From assembly GCA_001916005.1 (NCBI GenBank), contig MNRP01000049.1, forward strand, positions 1-37,013: a stretch of 37,013 nt of DNA. The letters are read 5' to 3'. This document shows, piece by piece, positions 1 to 8,007 of this stretch (position 1 is the first letter of the stretch; each line of letters starts with the position of its first letter). Made by a program: the position numbers and the translations under genes. The notes under the pieces were generated by a model. The model worked only from the letters and a program-made list of their open reading frames with translations, was not told the DNA's origin and ran no database searches. The DNA is from Clostridium sp. 26_22 (lineage in GTDB: Bacteria; Bacillota; Clostridia; TANB77; CAG-508).

Positions 1-1
1 T

Positions 2-85
2 AAAAAGAATGATTTTATAATTACAAGCGAAAATATAGATAAAGATACAGCTGAAATAGAATACACAATGACTTGGAATAAGTAA
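2..85 (+). CDS. C-terminal end of an unidentified protein (runs off the left edge)
   Basis: A reading frame open from the window edge ends at TAA 83-85. The last 27 residues are hydrophilic and end in TMTWNK. Too little is present to assign a family. A strong hairpin follows within 30 bases, which supports this being a genuine gene end. The 3' flank is repeated near base 33290, after another truncated frame. Confidence 0.5.
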   Translation, partial: KKNDFIITSENIDKDTAEIEYTMTWNK

Positions 86-110
86 GAGCCAAATTACAAA
101 TTATAAAACA

Positions 111-140
111 AAATAGCAGTTTAATGTACTGCTATTTTTG
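111..140. terminator. Perfect 10-bp hairpin terminator, probably bidirectional
   Basis: AAATAGCAGT (111-120) pairs perfectly with ACTGCTATTT (128-137) around a 7-base loop. A T-run follows on the + strand and an A-rich flank precedes it. It lies between a + strand gene end and the - strand stop of the HxlR remnant, so it can serve both directions. Confidence 0.85.
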
Positions 141-290
141 CATTTCACGATAATTATTTCCCCATTGAACCATAGAATCTAAAATAGGCTTTAAGCTCCA
201 ACCAGTATCTGTAAGAGAATATTCAACTCTAGGTGGAACTTCAGCAAAAACTTCACGATGAATAAGATTAGATTTTTCCATATCTCTTAA
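132..290 (-). pseudogene. HxlR-family regulator, C-terminal remnant
   Basis: Read on the - strand from about 290 down to TAG at 134-132, the frame gives LRDMEKSNLIHREVF followed by EVPPRVEYSLTDTG and a tail with SLKPILDSMVQWG. This is the wing and C-terminal helix of HxlR-type winged-helix regulators, where an E/D-V-P-P-R-V-E-Y-S-L-T motif is diagnostic. HxlR proteins are about 100-120 residues; only about 53 remain, and the DNA-recognition helix is gone. The frame meets a stop at 293-291, exactly where the oppositely oriented Sir2 fragment begins. A deletion therefore seems to have joined the middles of two genes. Confidence 0.8.
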
Positions 291-296
291 TTAGTA

Positions 297-629
297 ATGA
301 AATGTCCTGTGTGTGGTGGCAATATGGATATGAATCTAAGAAAAGATGAAAATTTTGTTCAAGATGAACATTGGTATGAAATGTCACAAAGATATGATGA
401 ATTTTTAAATAAAATTCAAAATAAGAATGTGGTATTATTAGAAATAGGAGTTGGATTTAATACACCAGGAATTATTAGGTTTCCTTTTGAGAAAATAACA
501 GCAAATAATTTACGAACAACACTTATTAGAATAAATAAAGATTATCCAAGTCCAATGTTAGAAATAGAAAATAAAACAATTTCGTTTGATGAAGATACAA
601 ACAAAATAATAGAAGATTTAAAGGAGTAA
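297..629 (+). pseudogene. Sir2-like (sirtuin-type) protein, C-terminal half only
   Basis: The 110-residue frame starts with a CPVCGG zinc-knuckle pair followed by MDMNLR, then contains VLLEIGVGFNTPGIIRFPFE and a short tail. These are features of the back half of the bacterial Sir2-like NAD-dependent deacetylase/ADP-ribosyl-transferase family, whose members are about 250-290 residues. The Rossmann NAD-binding front half and the catalytic His are absent, and the upstream frame is closed by a stop at 288-290. The ATG at 297 is an internal Met with no ribosome binding site. A dead fragment is most likely. Confidence 0.75.
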
Positions 630-635
630 ATAAAA

Positions 636-1176
636 ATGATAATAAATACAGGATGCAGAACAGCTTAAAGGATATACTCATAATTGTACAATTAGCTTTT
701 TAGATTTGTACGAAAAAGTTAAAAGAAATGCACCAGATTTGCGCCCTCCAACAAAAGAAGAACAAATTAGAATAGCAAAAGAATTTGCTAAAATAGGAAA
801 ATCAAACAATATTACAATTCATGCTTGTTGCGAAAAGAATTTCTTATCAGAATATGGTTTAAAATGTAATGGTTGTATGAGTCAAGAAATTATAGAAAAA
901 TCAATTAATTGTAAATTAGAGCCACCTAAAAAGAAAAATTTAAGGCAAGAATGTAATTGTCTTATGGGAAGTGATATAGGAGCTTATAACACATGTGGGC
1001 ATTTATGCAAGTATTGTTATGCAAATTCTAATAAATGTTTAGTTATTGAAAACATGAGAAAACATAATGAAAATTCTCCATTTTTAATTGGAAATAATCA
1101 GATTGGAGATAAGATAACAGAAGCTAAACAGAAAAGCTGGATTACATATCAAAATGAACAAATAAGTTTTATATAA
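636..1176 (+). pseudogene. DUF1848-family gene with internal deletion and frameshift
   Basis: A start at 636 with an upstream AAGGAG (620-625) reads MIINTGCRTA and then stops at 666-668. The family normally begins MI(I)(S/N)..RTDIPAFY, so this is its true N-terminus. From 670 in the +1 frame the protein resumes as GYTHNCTISFLDLYEKV and continues to 1176. It includes the family's Cys clusters: ACCEKN, CNGC, and DIGAYNTCGHLCKYCYAN. DUF1848 proteins are about 300 residues. The middle third is missing and the frames do not match across the junction at about 660-670. The TTG at 706 is simply inside the surviving part and should not be used as a start. Confidence 0.75.
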
Positions 1177-1249
1177 AATGAGAGTATTTTAATTTTTTGC
1201 CAATTTTTATGATATAATACTTATTGAAAATATAATGAGGAGATAAAAC

Positions 1250-1852
1250 ATGAAAAGATACAATCAAAATGAAATTGATAAATTAGCAGAAATCTTAAAA
1301 AATGATGGAGTGATAAGTGTTCCAACAGATACTGTATTTGGAGTATGTGCACATATTAATTCAATAAACGCATATAACAAATTAATAAAGACGAAAAATA
1401 GACCAATTACAAAACCTTTTCCAATAATGTGTGCAGATAAAGAACAAATAAAAGAAATTGCAATAATAGATATTAGAACAGAAAAGTTAATTCAAAAATT
1501 TATGCCAGGACCAATTACTCTAGTTTTAAGAAAAAAAGAAGGACTACCAGAGTATATTACTAACGGATGGGATACTATTGCAGTAAGAATGGCAACATCA
1601 AAAGCCTTAGAAAAATTAATTAGAAAAACAGGAAGTCCACTTTTTATGAGTAGTGCTAATCAAAGTGGAGAACCTACATGTAAAAACTTAGATGAAATAG
1701 AAAGATGTTGTTCTAATTTAGATGGAATGATGAAGGGAGAAATTTCATTTGGTATAGGAAGTACCATTGTTGATTGTACTTCAAATGAATTGAAAATTTT
1801 ACGAGAAGGTCCAATTTCTATTGAACAAATAGAGGAAGAATTATTATATTAA
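1250..1852 (+). CDS. tsaC: L-threonylcarbamoyladenylate synthase (YrdC/TsaC/Sua5 family)
   Basis: This enzyme makes threonylcarbamoyl-AMP from threonine, bicarbonate and ATP, the first step of the t6A37 tRNA modification. The 200-residue protein has the YrdC signature: GVISVPTDTVFGV near residue 20, the K-x-R stretch KTKNRPITKPFP near residue 50, and the SSANQSGEPT loop near residue 135. There is no extra Sua5 C-terminal domain, so it is the short TsaC-like form, although 200 residues is slightly long for that. The ATG is preceded by GAGGAG at 1237-1242 and a TATAAT at 1213-1218. It is followed by a terminator and is probably a single-gene unit. Confidence 0.93.
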   Translation: MKRYNQNEIDKLAEILKNDGVISVPTDTVFGVCAHINSINAYNKLIKTKNRPITKPFPIMCADKEQIKEIAIIDIRTEKLIQKFMPGPITLVLRKKEGLPEYITNGWDTIAVRMATSKALEKLIRKTGSPLFMSSANQSGEPTCKNLDEIERCCSNLDGMMKGEISFGIGSTIVDCTSNELKILREGPISIEQIEEELLY

Positions 1853-1866
1853 AATAAAGTTATAAA

Positions 1867-1913
1867 GCAGATAATTATTGATAAATATCTGCTTTTATGA
1901 TATAAAATATATA
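1867..1913 (+). terminator. Terminator hairpin with overlapping promoter (copy 1 of 2)
   Basis: GCAGATA (1867-1873) pairs with TATCTGC (1886-1892), extended inward by TTAT/ATAA, and is followed by TTTT. Inside the hairpin loop, TTGATA (1878-1883) sits exactly 17 bases before TATAAA (1901-1906), which has an extended TGA. The promoter for the pyrophosphatase gene thus begins inside the terminator of the gene before it. A close copy lies at 10977-11024. Confidence 0.75.
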
Positions 1914-1935
1914 GTAATTTATTAAGGAGAGTAAG

Positions 1936-2271
1936 ATGGCAAATACAGATTATATAGGGAAGATTATTGGTGTAAAAATAGATAGAGAACTTGGAAGTAA
2001 ACATCCTAAACACGGATTTATTTATCCTGTTAATTATGGATTTATTCCAAATACAATTAGTGGCGATGGAGAAGAAATTGATTGTTATGTATTAGGAGTT
2101 TTTGAGCCAATAAAAGATTTTACAGGAAAATGTATAGCGGTAATCCATAGAATTAATGATGATGACGATAAGTTAGTAATTATTCCTAAAGACAAAAATT
2201 ATAGTAATGATGCCATTGAAGCTTTAGTAGAGTTTCAAGAACGTTTTTTCGAACATATAATTATGAGATAA
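1936..2271 (+). CDS. ppa: Short family I inorganic pyrophosphatase
   Basis: It hydrolyses pyrophosphate to phosphate, driving biosynthetic reactions such as the neighbouring adenylyl transfers. The protein has the family I core: a Lys in GSKHPKHG, YPVNYGFIPNT near residue 36, and the acidic metal site GDGEEIDCYVLG near residue 50. At 111 residues it is shorter than the 170-180 of E. coli Ppa; short forms of about this length occur in Bacillota. The frame ends cleanly with HIIMR. The start has an AAGGAG Shine-Dalgarno 8 bases upstream. It is probably cotranscribed with the Nudix gene that begins 23 bases after its stop. Confidence 0.82.
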   Translation: MANTDYIGKIIGVKIDRELGSKHPKHGFIYPVNYGFIPNTISGDGEEIDCYVLGVFEPIKDFTGKCIAVIHRINDDDDKLVIIPKDKNYSNDAIEALVEFQERFFEHIIMR

Positions 2272-2294
2272 ATAAAGAAATGGAGAATTATATA

Positions 2295-2924
2295 ATGATA
2301 CATAAAATGAAATCAAATGAGGAATCATTTGAAAGGGTAAATACTGATAAATTAAAAGAAAATCTTGAAAAATTTGTTCCATATAATGAACAAGAAGAAA
2401 CAGATAAAAGAATAATGTTAAAATATCTTAAAGATTTTGACGATGTATTAACAAGACAAAATGAATATGGACATTTTACAAGTTCAGCATTTATTCTTAA
2501 TAAAGAAAGAACAAAGCTTTTGATGATATATCATAAAATTTATAATTCATGGGCGTGGACAGGAGGACACAGTGATGGAGATAATGATCTTTTATATGTA
2601 GCTATGAAGGAGGCAAAAGAAGAAACAGGAATAAAGAATGTTAGACCAATTTCAGAAGATATTTATTCAATAGAAATAGTTACTGTAGATGGACATGAAA
2701 AAAGAGGAAAATATGTTGGTTCACATGTTCACTTAAATGTAACATATTTATTAGAAGCGGACGAAAACGAAGAAATACACATAAAAGAAGATGAAAATAG
2801 TGGTGTAAAGTGGTTCCCAATAAATGAAGTAGTGAAGGTATCTTCTGAACCATGGGTATGTGATAGAGTTTATACAAAAATAATAGATAAAATGAAAAGA
2901 GATGGAATTGTAAAAAATAATTAA
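2295..2924 (+). CDS. Nudix hydrolase
   Basis: Nudix enzymes hydrolyse nucleoside diphosphates linked to another moiety. The 209-residue protein carries a Nudix box at about residues 93-117: GGH...(EAKEETGI), matching G-x5-E-x7-RE-U-xEE-x-GU, with K in place of R and an acidic or polar residue at the first E position. The upstream SSAFILNKERTKLLMIYH strand and downstream VHLNVTYLLE strand fit the fold. Two starts are possible. ATG 2295 is chosen because TGGAG (2281-2285) lies 9 bases upstream of it, whereas ATG 2280 has no ribosome site. The substrate cannot be told; it follows the pyrophosphatase gene closely. Confidence 0.88.
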   Translation: MIHKMKSNEESFERVNTDKLKENLEKFVPYNEQEETDKRIMLKYLKDFDDVLTRQNEYGHFTSSAFILNKERTKLLMIYHKIYNSWAWTGGHSDGDNDLLYVAMKEAKEETGIKNVRPISEDIYSIEIVTVDGHEKRGKYVGSHVHLNVTYLLEADENEEIHIKEDENSGVKWFPINEVVKVSSEPWVCDRVYTKIIDKMKRDGIVKNN

Positions 2925-2944
2925 TAAAAAAGGAAAAAATTAAT

Positions 2945-3484
2945 ATGAAGAAAAAAGTAATTTTTAGTATAGTTTTAATAATAGCTGGAATTTTAATTGT
3001 TATTATAAATAAAATTATTGGAAATTTTAATTGGCATTTAAGATCTGATTTTATATGGTTAGCATCATTTATGATTACATTTGGAGTGTTTTGGTTAGGA
3101 ATTCTTTCATTAAAAGATGTAAAAAAAGAAGGAGTAAAAATATTTTTTATAATATTTTGGACATTAATTATAATTTTTGTTGGATTTGTTGAATTTTTGT
3201 TACTATGTTGGGTTATAAAAACAACAAGCATTAAAAAAATAGATGATATTAAATATTGTGGAGTAGAATATGAAACTAATCGTTTAAGAAAAAATGTATA
3301 TTATTATAAAGAATATAATATATTTGCATATCATGAAACAAAAGAACATATAGAAGAATTTTATGACTATGATGATTATGAACATCCATTATATAGAGAA
3401 TATTATGATGAAAATTCACGATGTAAAGTAATATATGAATTTGATAAAAGTGGAAATATCACAGAAATAAAAGAAAGAGAATAA
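2945..3484 (+). CDS. Membrane protein of unknown function, three predicted helices
   Basis: This 179-residue protein has hydrophobic segments at about 5-24, 35-58 and 66-92, then a hydrophilic C-terminal half of about 85 residues rich in Tyr, Asp and Glu (for example EEFYDYDDYEHP). No family is recognised. The start follows AAGGAAAAAA. It lies 20 bases after the Nudix gene and may end that transcription unit. The acidic tail could be extracytoplasmic, but the topology was not computed. Confidence 0.75.
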   Translation: MKKKVIFSIVLIIAGILIVIINKIIGNFNWHLRSDFIWLASFMITFGVFWLGILSLKDVKKEGVKIFFIIFWTLIIIFVGFVEFLLLCWVIKTTSIKKIDDIKYCGVEYETNRLRKNVYYYKEYNIFAYHETKEHIEEFYDYDDYEHPLYREYYDENSRCKVIYEFDKSGNITEIKERE

Positions 3485-3531
3485 ATGGAAGCATTTGGTG
3501 GAGATATGATAAAATAAAAAAAATAAGATTT

Positions 3532-3564
3532 TGAAACTTTTTTTAATTTCAACTGTTTGTATAT
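3532..3564 (+). promoter_or_regulatory. Candidate ECF-type promoter of the sigma fusion gene
   Basis: TGAAAC (3532-3537) is followed by a T-run and, 19 bases on, TTGTATAT. The same TGAAAY-N19-YT(C/G)(A/T)TAT arrangement lies before two other ECF sigma genes, at 5764 and 15735. TGAAAC is the usual -35 core of many Bacillota ECF sigma factors, but the usual spacer is 16-17, so this is provisional. Confidence 0.45.
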
Positions 3565-3582
3565 GTGAAAGCAGGGTAAGAT

Positions 3583-5199
3583 ATGGAAAAAGATTTAGAT
3601 ATAAAATTATATAATGAATATTTAGATGGAAACAAAGAAGCATTCGAATTGTTGTATAACAAGTATAAAGAAAAAATACAATATTTTATTTACAATATTG
3701 TCAAAGACTATCAAAAAGCAGAAGATATAACACAAGATACATTTGTTTATGTTATGCAAAATAAAATAAAAGAAGGATATACTTTCAAATATTATATATA
3801 TTTAGTAGCTAAAAGCAGAGCATATAATTATATAAATACAGAAAAAAAGAGAACAGAAATAAATGAAACATATGTATTACACGAATTTAATAGCATTGAA
3901 CAAGATGTTGCTGATATAGTTACCAAAAATGAAAAACAAAAAGAAATAATAAATGCTATAAATATGCTAGAAGATAGATATAAAAATACAATATATTTAA
4001 CTCAAATTGAAAAACTTACATATAAAGAAACAGCACAAATACTTGGAGAATCAGTTCAGAATGTTAGAAATCTTATCCATAGAGGCAAAAAAGAATTACG
4101 AAAAATACTAATAAAGAAAGGATTTGATGAAATGAATAAAGTTTCAAAAGTAATTATAGCAATATTATGTATAAGTATTTTATTTGCAGGAGGAGTATAT
4201 GCAACAGCAAAAATTGTAGAAAGTTTTTCAGGAAAGGCAAAAATGGCTCCTACATTTACAAGTAAGATATCATCAATAGATACAAATAAAGTATGGTGTG
4301 GAACCTTTAATTTAGTATGGAATGATTTTATGAATAATGTTATTGGTGGAAAAATAGAATTTGAAGATGGTCCATCAGAATTAGCAGATGAACTAAATAA
4401 ACAAACATTCACAGCAAAAGAATTAAATTCTAATTCATACTTTAAAATTCATGGTAAAGCATCATTTGACTTAAAAGATAAAATTGAAAATGGAATAAAA
4501 GAAAAGTTTAATGAAGATAGTAAAATATTGGATAAAGTAGAATGGGAAAATTCAGAGGCTTATGTATTATATTCAATGTTAAAAAAGGAATTTAATTATT
4601 TAGAAAAGTTTCCAACTTTAAAAGATAATATCTTTGGAGATTCTGAAGAAAAAGTAAAATATTTTGGAATAGAGCCAGATACTTCACAAAATGCAAGTAA
4701 AAATATTGAAATATTATTTTATAACTCAGAAGAAGATTTTGCAATAAAGCTAAAGACGAAAGAAGGAGAAGAAGTTTATCTATATAGAACAACAGGAGAA
4801 AACAAATCCTTTGAAGAAAATTATAAAGAAATGTTAAAAAAGCAAGCAAAATATCCAGGAAATAGAAATTGGAATAAAAATGATGTTCTAAATATACCAT
4901 TTATTAAAATTAATGATGAAATAAATTATGATGAACTTTGTGGAAGATGGATAAAAGGAACAGACTGGTATATTAGACAAGCAATTCAAACAATAGATTT
5001 TGAACTAAATAATTATGGTGGAAGTGTAAAAAGTGAAGCTTTAATAGAAGCTTTAGAAAAAGAAGTATTTGAAACAGGAAGAAAATTTATTTATAATGAT
5101 GACTTTATTTTATATTTAAAAGAAGAAGACAAAGAAAAGCCTTATTTTGCATTAAAAGTAGATAATACTGATGTATTAGTAGCAGGAGAAAATAATTAG
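3583..5199 (+). CDS. ECF sigma factor fused in frame to a membrane-anchored partner domain
   Basis: Residues 1-180 are a sigma-70 family ECF factor. Region 2 is at about 13-75 (EAFELLYNKYKEKI, AEDITQDTFVYVMQ) and region 4 at about 120-175 (RYKNTIYLTQIEKLTYKETA, VQNVRNLIHRGKKELRK). The frame continues without a stop through Met184 into MNKVSKVIIAILCISILFAGG, a membrane helix at about 188-208, and then about 330 extracytoplasmic residues of no recognised family. In the three other ECF modules here the membrane protein is a separate downstream gene, so this looks like a natural fusion. GAAAGGA (4116-4122) stands 9 bases before ATG 4132, so the membrane part could also be made alone. The stop is followed by a small membrane protein. 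Confidence 0.85.
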   Translation: MEKDLDIKLYNEYLDGNKEAFELLYNKYKEKIQYFIYNIVKDYQKAEDITQDTFVYVMQNKIKEGYTFKYYIYLVAKSRAYNYINTEKKRTEINETYVLHEFNSIEQDVADIVTKNEKQKEIINAINMLEDRYKNTIYLTQIEKLTYKETAQILGESVQNVRNLIHRGKKELRKILIKKGFDEMNKVSKVIIAILCISILFAGGVYATAKIVESFSGKAKMAPTFTSKISSIDTNKVWCGTFNLVWNDFMNNVIGGKIEFEDGPSELADELNKQTFTAKELNSNSYFKIHGKASFDLKDKIENGIKEKFNEDSKILDKVEWENSEAYVLYSMLKKEFNYLEKFPTLKDNIFGDSEEKVKYFGIEPDTSQNASKNIEILFYNSEEDFAIKLKTKEGEEVYLYRTTGENKSFEENYKEMLKKQAKYPGNRNWNKNDVLNIPFIKINDEINYDELCGRWIKGTDWYIRQAIQTIDFELNNYGGSVKSEALIEALEKEVFETGRKFIYNDDFILYLKEEDKEKPYFALKVDNTDVLVAGENN

Positions 5200-5225
5200 A
5201 TTTGAAGATTAGAAGGAGATAAGTA

Positions 5226-5603
5226 ATGATTTATTGGATTGCGTTATTTATGTGGATAATTAGTATATTGACAATTATAATTTTTTTAAAATATAATTTT
5301 GATGATAAATATTTATTAATAGTATCTCAAATATATAATTTTATGACAGGTTTCTTGGGTTTTGAAATATATTTTTTATTGATAATGTTGTCTATAAAAT
5401 ATTTAGGTAATATTACTAATATTTATGTATGTTATTTATTACCTGTAATACCAATAATATTATTACTATTTCCATTAAATATTAAAGTTATGAAAAAAGT
5501 AAAAACAAGCATAATTGTCTATTTAATATTATCAATTTTTATAATTATATTTGGATTTTGTATATTTGTTTTTCTATCAAATAAATTTGTAGCAATGATA
5601 TAA
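5226..5603 (+). CDS. Small polytopic membrane protein
   Basis: The 125 residues are almost entirely hydrophobic, with about four helices (roughly 1-22, 38-58, 64-84, 93-120) and very few charged residues. AGAAGGAG lies 8 bases before the ATG, and only 26 bases separate it from the sigma fusion, so it belongs to that operon. The family is not recognised. It could be an accessory to the sigma/anti-sigma module or an immunity-type protein; neither is shown. Confidence 0.72.
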   Translation: MIYWIALFMWIISILTIIIFLKYNFDDKYLLIVSQIYNFMTGFLGFEIYFLLIMLSIKYLGNITNIYVCYLLPVIPIILLLFPLNIKVMKKVKTSIIVYLILSIFIIIFGFCIFVFLSNKFVAMI

Positions 5604-5661
5604 TTGGAATGAAAATATAAAAGAAAATTCTAGTAATTTAGAAAATCGAAAACAACTAGAA

Positions 5662-5707
5662 AAAAGTTACATACCTTAAATGTGAGGTGTGTGACTTTTT
5701 CTTTTTT
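5662..5707 (+). terminator. Strong 15-bp terminator
   Basis: AAAAGTTACATACCT (5662-5676) pairs with AGGTGTGTGACTTTT (5685-5699) through two G-U pairs, with an 8-base loop, followed by a T-rich tract. It ends the sigma-fusion operon. Confidence 0.88.
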
Positions 5708-5718
5708 CAAAATTACTC

Positions 5719-5749
5719 TTGACTTAAATCCTACTTCAAGTGATATGAT
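5719..5749 (+). promoter_or_regulatory. Possible promoter with 19-bp spacer and internal dyad
   Basis: TTGACT (5719-5724) and TATGAT (5744-5749) are separated by 19 bases, and the spacer region contains the dyad CTTGA...TCAAG (5718-5740). Long spacers with a central dyad are typical of MerR-family regulated promoters, but no MerR gene is in this window. It would lie upstream of the ECF-type promoter at 5764. Confidence 0.4.
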
Positions 5750-5763
5750 ATTTTTTATTTTTA

Positions 5764-5797
5764 TGAAACTTTTTTAGTAGACTAAGAGCTCATATAG
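5764..5797 (+). promoter_or_regulatory. Candidate ECF-type promoter of the second sigma module
   Basis: TGAAAC (5764-5769), T-run, then 19 bases to CTCATATAG. The downstream ATGTAAAATG is shared with the promoter region of the sigma gene at 15834, which has CTCTTATTAT in the matching place. The similarity suggests related or autoregulatory control of the modules. Confidence 0.45.
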
Positions 5798-5831
5798 ATG
5801 TAAAATGTGTACATATTATACGGAGGAAATT

Positions 5832-6371
5832 ATGGAAGAATTAGTTGAAAAAGCACAAAAAGGTGACAAAAAAGCATTTACACAATTAATACATACAATT
5901 AGACAAGATTTATACAAAATAGCTAGATGTCGATTGTCATGCGAAGATGACATAGAAGATGCTGTTCAAGAAACAATGATATCAGCATTCAAAAATATAA
6001 AAAAATTAAATAAAAAAGAATCATGTAAAACATGGATTATAAAAATATTAGTAAATAAATGTAATCAAATATATAAGAAAAATAAAAGCAGAAATATTTC
6101 ATTTGAAGAACTAAAAAAAGAGCCTGATTATTCTGATTCAGAAAATTATACTGAATTAGAGAAAATAGATTTCTATTTCATTTTAAATGACTTAAATTAT
6201 GACGAAAGAATAGCAATATTGTTATTTTATCTAGAAGATTATTCAATTAAAGATATTGCTAAAATATTAAAATCAAATGAAAATACAATTAAAACAAGAT
6301 TAAGAAGAGGAAAAGAGAAAATTAAAAATAAATATATAAAAGGGGATGATTTTTATGGATATGTTAGATAA
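5832..6371 (+). CDS. ECF sigma-70 family factor
   Basis: A 179-residue ECF sigma factor. Region 2 includes KAFTQLIHTIRQDLYKIA and EDDIEDAVQETMISAFKNIKKL (about residues 15-57); region 4 includes LNYDERIAILLFYLEDYSIKDI and ENTIKTRLRRGKEKIK (about 118-170). GGAGG (5822-5826) fixes the start at ATG 5832; an in-frame ATG at 5805 lies upstream of this ribosome site. The 3' end overlaps the next gene by 17 bases if that gene starts at 6355, a coupling typical of sigma/anti-sigma pairs. It closely resembles the sigma factor at 15834 (shared GDEDAF/GDKKAF, DIEDA(V/I)QETMI), suggesting module duplication. Confidence 0.93.
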   Translation: MEELVEKAQKGDKKAFTQLIHTIRQDLYKIARCRLSCEDDIEDAVQETMISAFKNIKKLNKKESCKTWIIKILVNKCNQIYKKNKSRNISFEELKKEPDYSDSENYTELEKIDFYFILNDLNYDERIAILLFYLEDYSIKDIAKILKSNENTIKTRLRRGKEKIKNKYIKGDDFYGYVR

Positions 6372-7914
6372 TAAAATAAAAAAAATTTTGAGTCAAAATA
6401 TAGTTGAACCAATTACATATGAAAAAGCTATAAATGAAGCTTTATATTACAAGAAAAAACATAAAATAAAAGAATACATCACTAAAGTAATTATAATGAT
6501 ATCTTCTATTATTGGAGCATTAATTGGAAGTTTTGGAATTGCATATGCAGTTACAGGAGGAAATATTAGTGAAATACCTATATTTAATTCTTTTGGTACA
6601 AAGTTCATTGAACAATATAAAAATTATAAACAACCTGTTGAAAATCAAAGTATAGCATATGGAGAAACTACTATTGAATTAACATCAACAATGTGTAATG
6701 AAGGAATAACAATATTAGAATTTGATGTAAAATTAAGTCAAGAAGATTATAAAAACTTAAAACTTGATCAAACAATATATAAAGAATCAGATGATGCTGA
6801 ATACGAACAAAGAAAAGAAGAAGTCAAAAAAACTGTGGTTAATGATGTAAGACATATCTTATGGGGAAAATATCAAAAAGAAGGAAATAAAGAACTTGCA
6901 AAAAAATTTCAACTTGGAAATTATGACATAGATACTGATATAAAAAATACTCCAGAATATGAAGAATATTTAGAAAAACAATTAAAGAAAATTGATGAAC
7001 AGCTAGAAGAAAGAAAACATACTGGGTATAAAATTGGATTAGCACTTAATACAGAACAAGTTGGTGGAATACAAAATTATGACAAATTTAATCCAAATCA
7101 AGAATGGTATGCAAGTATTTATATTGATGATATTCCATATTGTGTGAATAATTATCAAAAAGTAGAAAAAATAAATGAATATGAATATAAAGTATATACA
7201 ATGTATGCTTTAACAGATGATGAATTAAATGGAAAAGAAAATTTTAAAATTTCACTAAAAAACAATAAATTAGTTAATACAGTAGATTGGAAAAGTATGC
7301 AAAGTTATTGGTCAAGTAATTGTCAATGGTTTGCAAAAAATTTATTACAAAGTATAGATGAAGAAAATAAATATATTAAAGATATATCTTTTGATTTTGA
7401 AGTTAATGTATCAAAAAATGAAGTATTAAAAGATAGTAAAGTCATAGAAAATCCACAAATAATATCTGAATTTAGAAATATTACTCAAACTGTTGAAAAA
7501 GTGGTAGATTCTCCAATGCAAACAATTGTACAAGTTAATCATTCTGCAAGTAAACAATCTTCAAAAGCATTTGCAAATAAATATTCAGATCATAATATTG
7601 AACATTTACCATTAACAAGTGAATATAAAGTATATGATGCAAATGGAAAAGAACTTTCTTGTTTTAGAACTAGTAATAAACATACATTAATATATAGTAA
7701 TGGATTTAGAGAAGATTACGATCCACATGATATTCCAACTAAAACATATTCTAATGCTGTTTGGGAAACAATTGAATATTTATTAATAGAAAAATGTGAT
7801 ACAGACTATATAAAAATAGTTCCAGTTGAATCAATAATTAATCCTGTAAATGATGAACAATCATATGGAGGAATATATTATGAAATGGATCCTTTAATTA
7901 TTAATTTGAAATAG
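6355..7914 (+). CDS. Membrane-anchored anti-sigma-type protein (DUF4179-like)
   Basis: The protein has a short cytoplasmic N-terminus (NKIKKILSQNIVEPITYEKA), a single membrane helix at about residues 43-65 (VIIMISSIIGALIGSF), and a large outside domain of about 450 residues. The layout matches clostridial anti-sigma proteins carrying DUF4179-type domains (IPIFNSFG..FI then a strand-rich part with ITILEFDVKL). It probably binds the upstream sigma factor and releases it on an external signal. AGGGG (6341-6345) is 9 bases before ATG 6355, so 6355 is preferred over 6346. The domain name rests on architecture and is moderately sure. Confidence 0.8.
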   Translation: MDMLDNKIKKILSQNIVEPITYEKAINEALYYKKKHKIKEYITKVIIMISSIIGALIGSFGIAYAVTGGNISEIPIFNSFGTKFIEQYKNYKQPVENQSIAYGETTIELTSTMCNEGITILEFDVKLSQEDYKNLKLDQTIYKESDDAEYEQRKEEVKKTVVNDVRHILWGKYQKEGNKELAKKFQLGNYDIDTDIKNTPEYEEYLEKQLKKIDEQLEERKHTGYKIGLALNTEQVGGIQNYDKFNPNQEWYASIYIDDIPYCVNNYQKVEKINEYEYKVYTMYALTDDELNGKENFKISLKNNKLVNTVDWKSMQSYWSSNCQWFAKNLLQSIDEENKYIKDISFDFEVNVSKNEVLKDSKVIENPQIISEFRNITQTVEKVVDSPMQTIVQVNHSASKQSSKAFANKYSDHNIEHLPLTSEYKVYDANGKELSCFRTSNKHTLIYSNGFREDYDPHDIPTKTYSNAVWETIEYLLIEKCDTDYIKIVPVESIINPVNDEQSYGGIYYEMDPLIINLK

Positions 7915-7918
7915 AATA

Positions 7919-7943
7919 AAAGAGCACAAATGTGCTCTTTTTA
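7919..7943 (+). terminator. Terminator of the second sigma module
   Basis: AAAGAGCAC (7919-7927) pairs perfectly with GTGCTCTTT (7932-7940) around AAAT, followed by T residues, 5 bases after the stop codon. Confidence 0.92.
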
Positions 7944-7950
7944 ATATTTA

Positions 7951-7979
7951 TTTACAAATAAAATAAAAAATGATATAAT
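7951..7979 (+). promoter_or_regulatory. Sigma-A type promoter of the acyltransferase gene
   Basis: TTTACA (7951-7956), 17-base spacer, TGATATAAT with an extended -10 (TATAAT at 7974-7979). It sits directly after the terminator and 29 bases before the start codon. Confidence 0.75.
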
Positions 7980-8007
7980 AGCAATAATTGTAAAGGAGAG
8001 TAAAGAT

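Noticed and set aside
2680..3231. A 183-codon open frame on the - strand
   Set aside because: It lies opposite the Nudix gene and the membrane-protein gene, has no ribosome site, and its Phe/Leu/Ile-rich product is what the complement of A-rich coding DNA gives.
4056..4900. - strand frames of about 100-118 codons
   Set aside because: Both lie within the sigma fusion gene and show only shadow composition.
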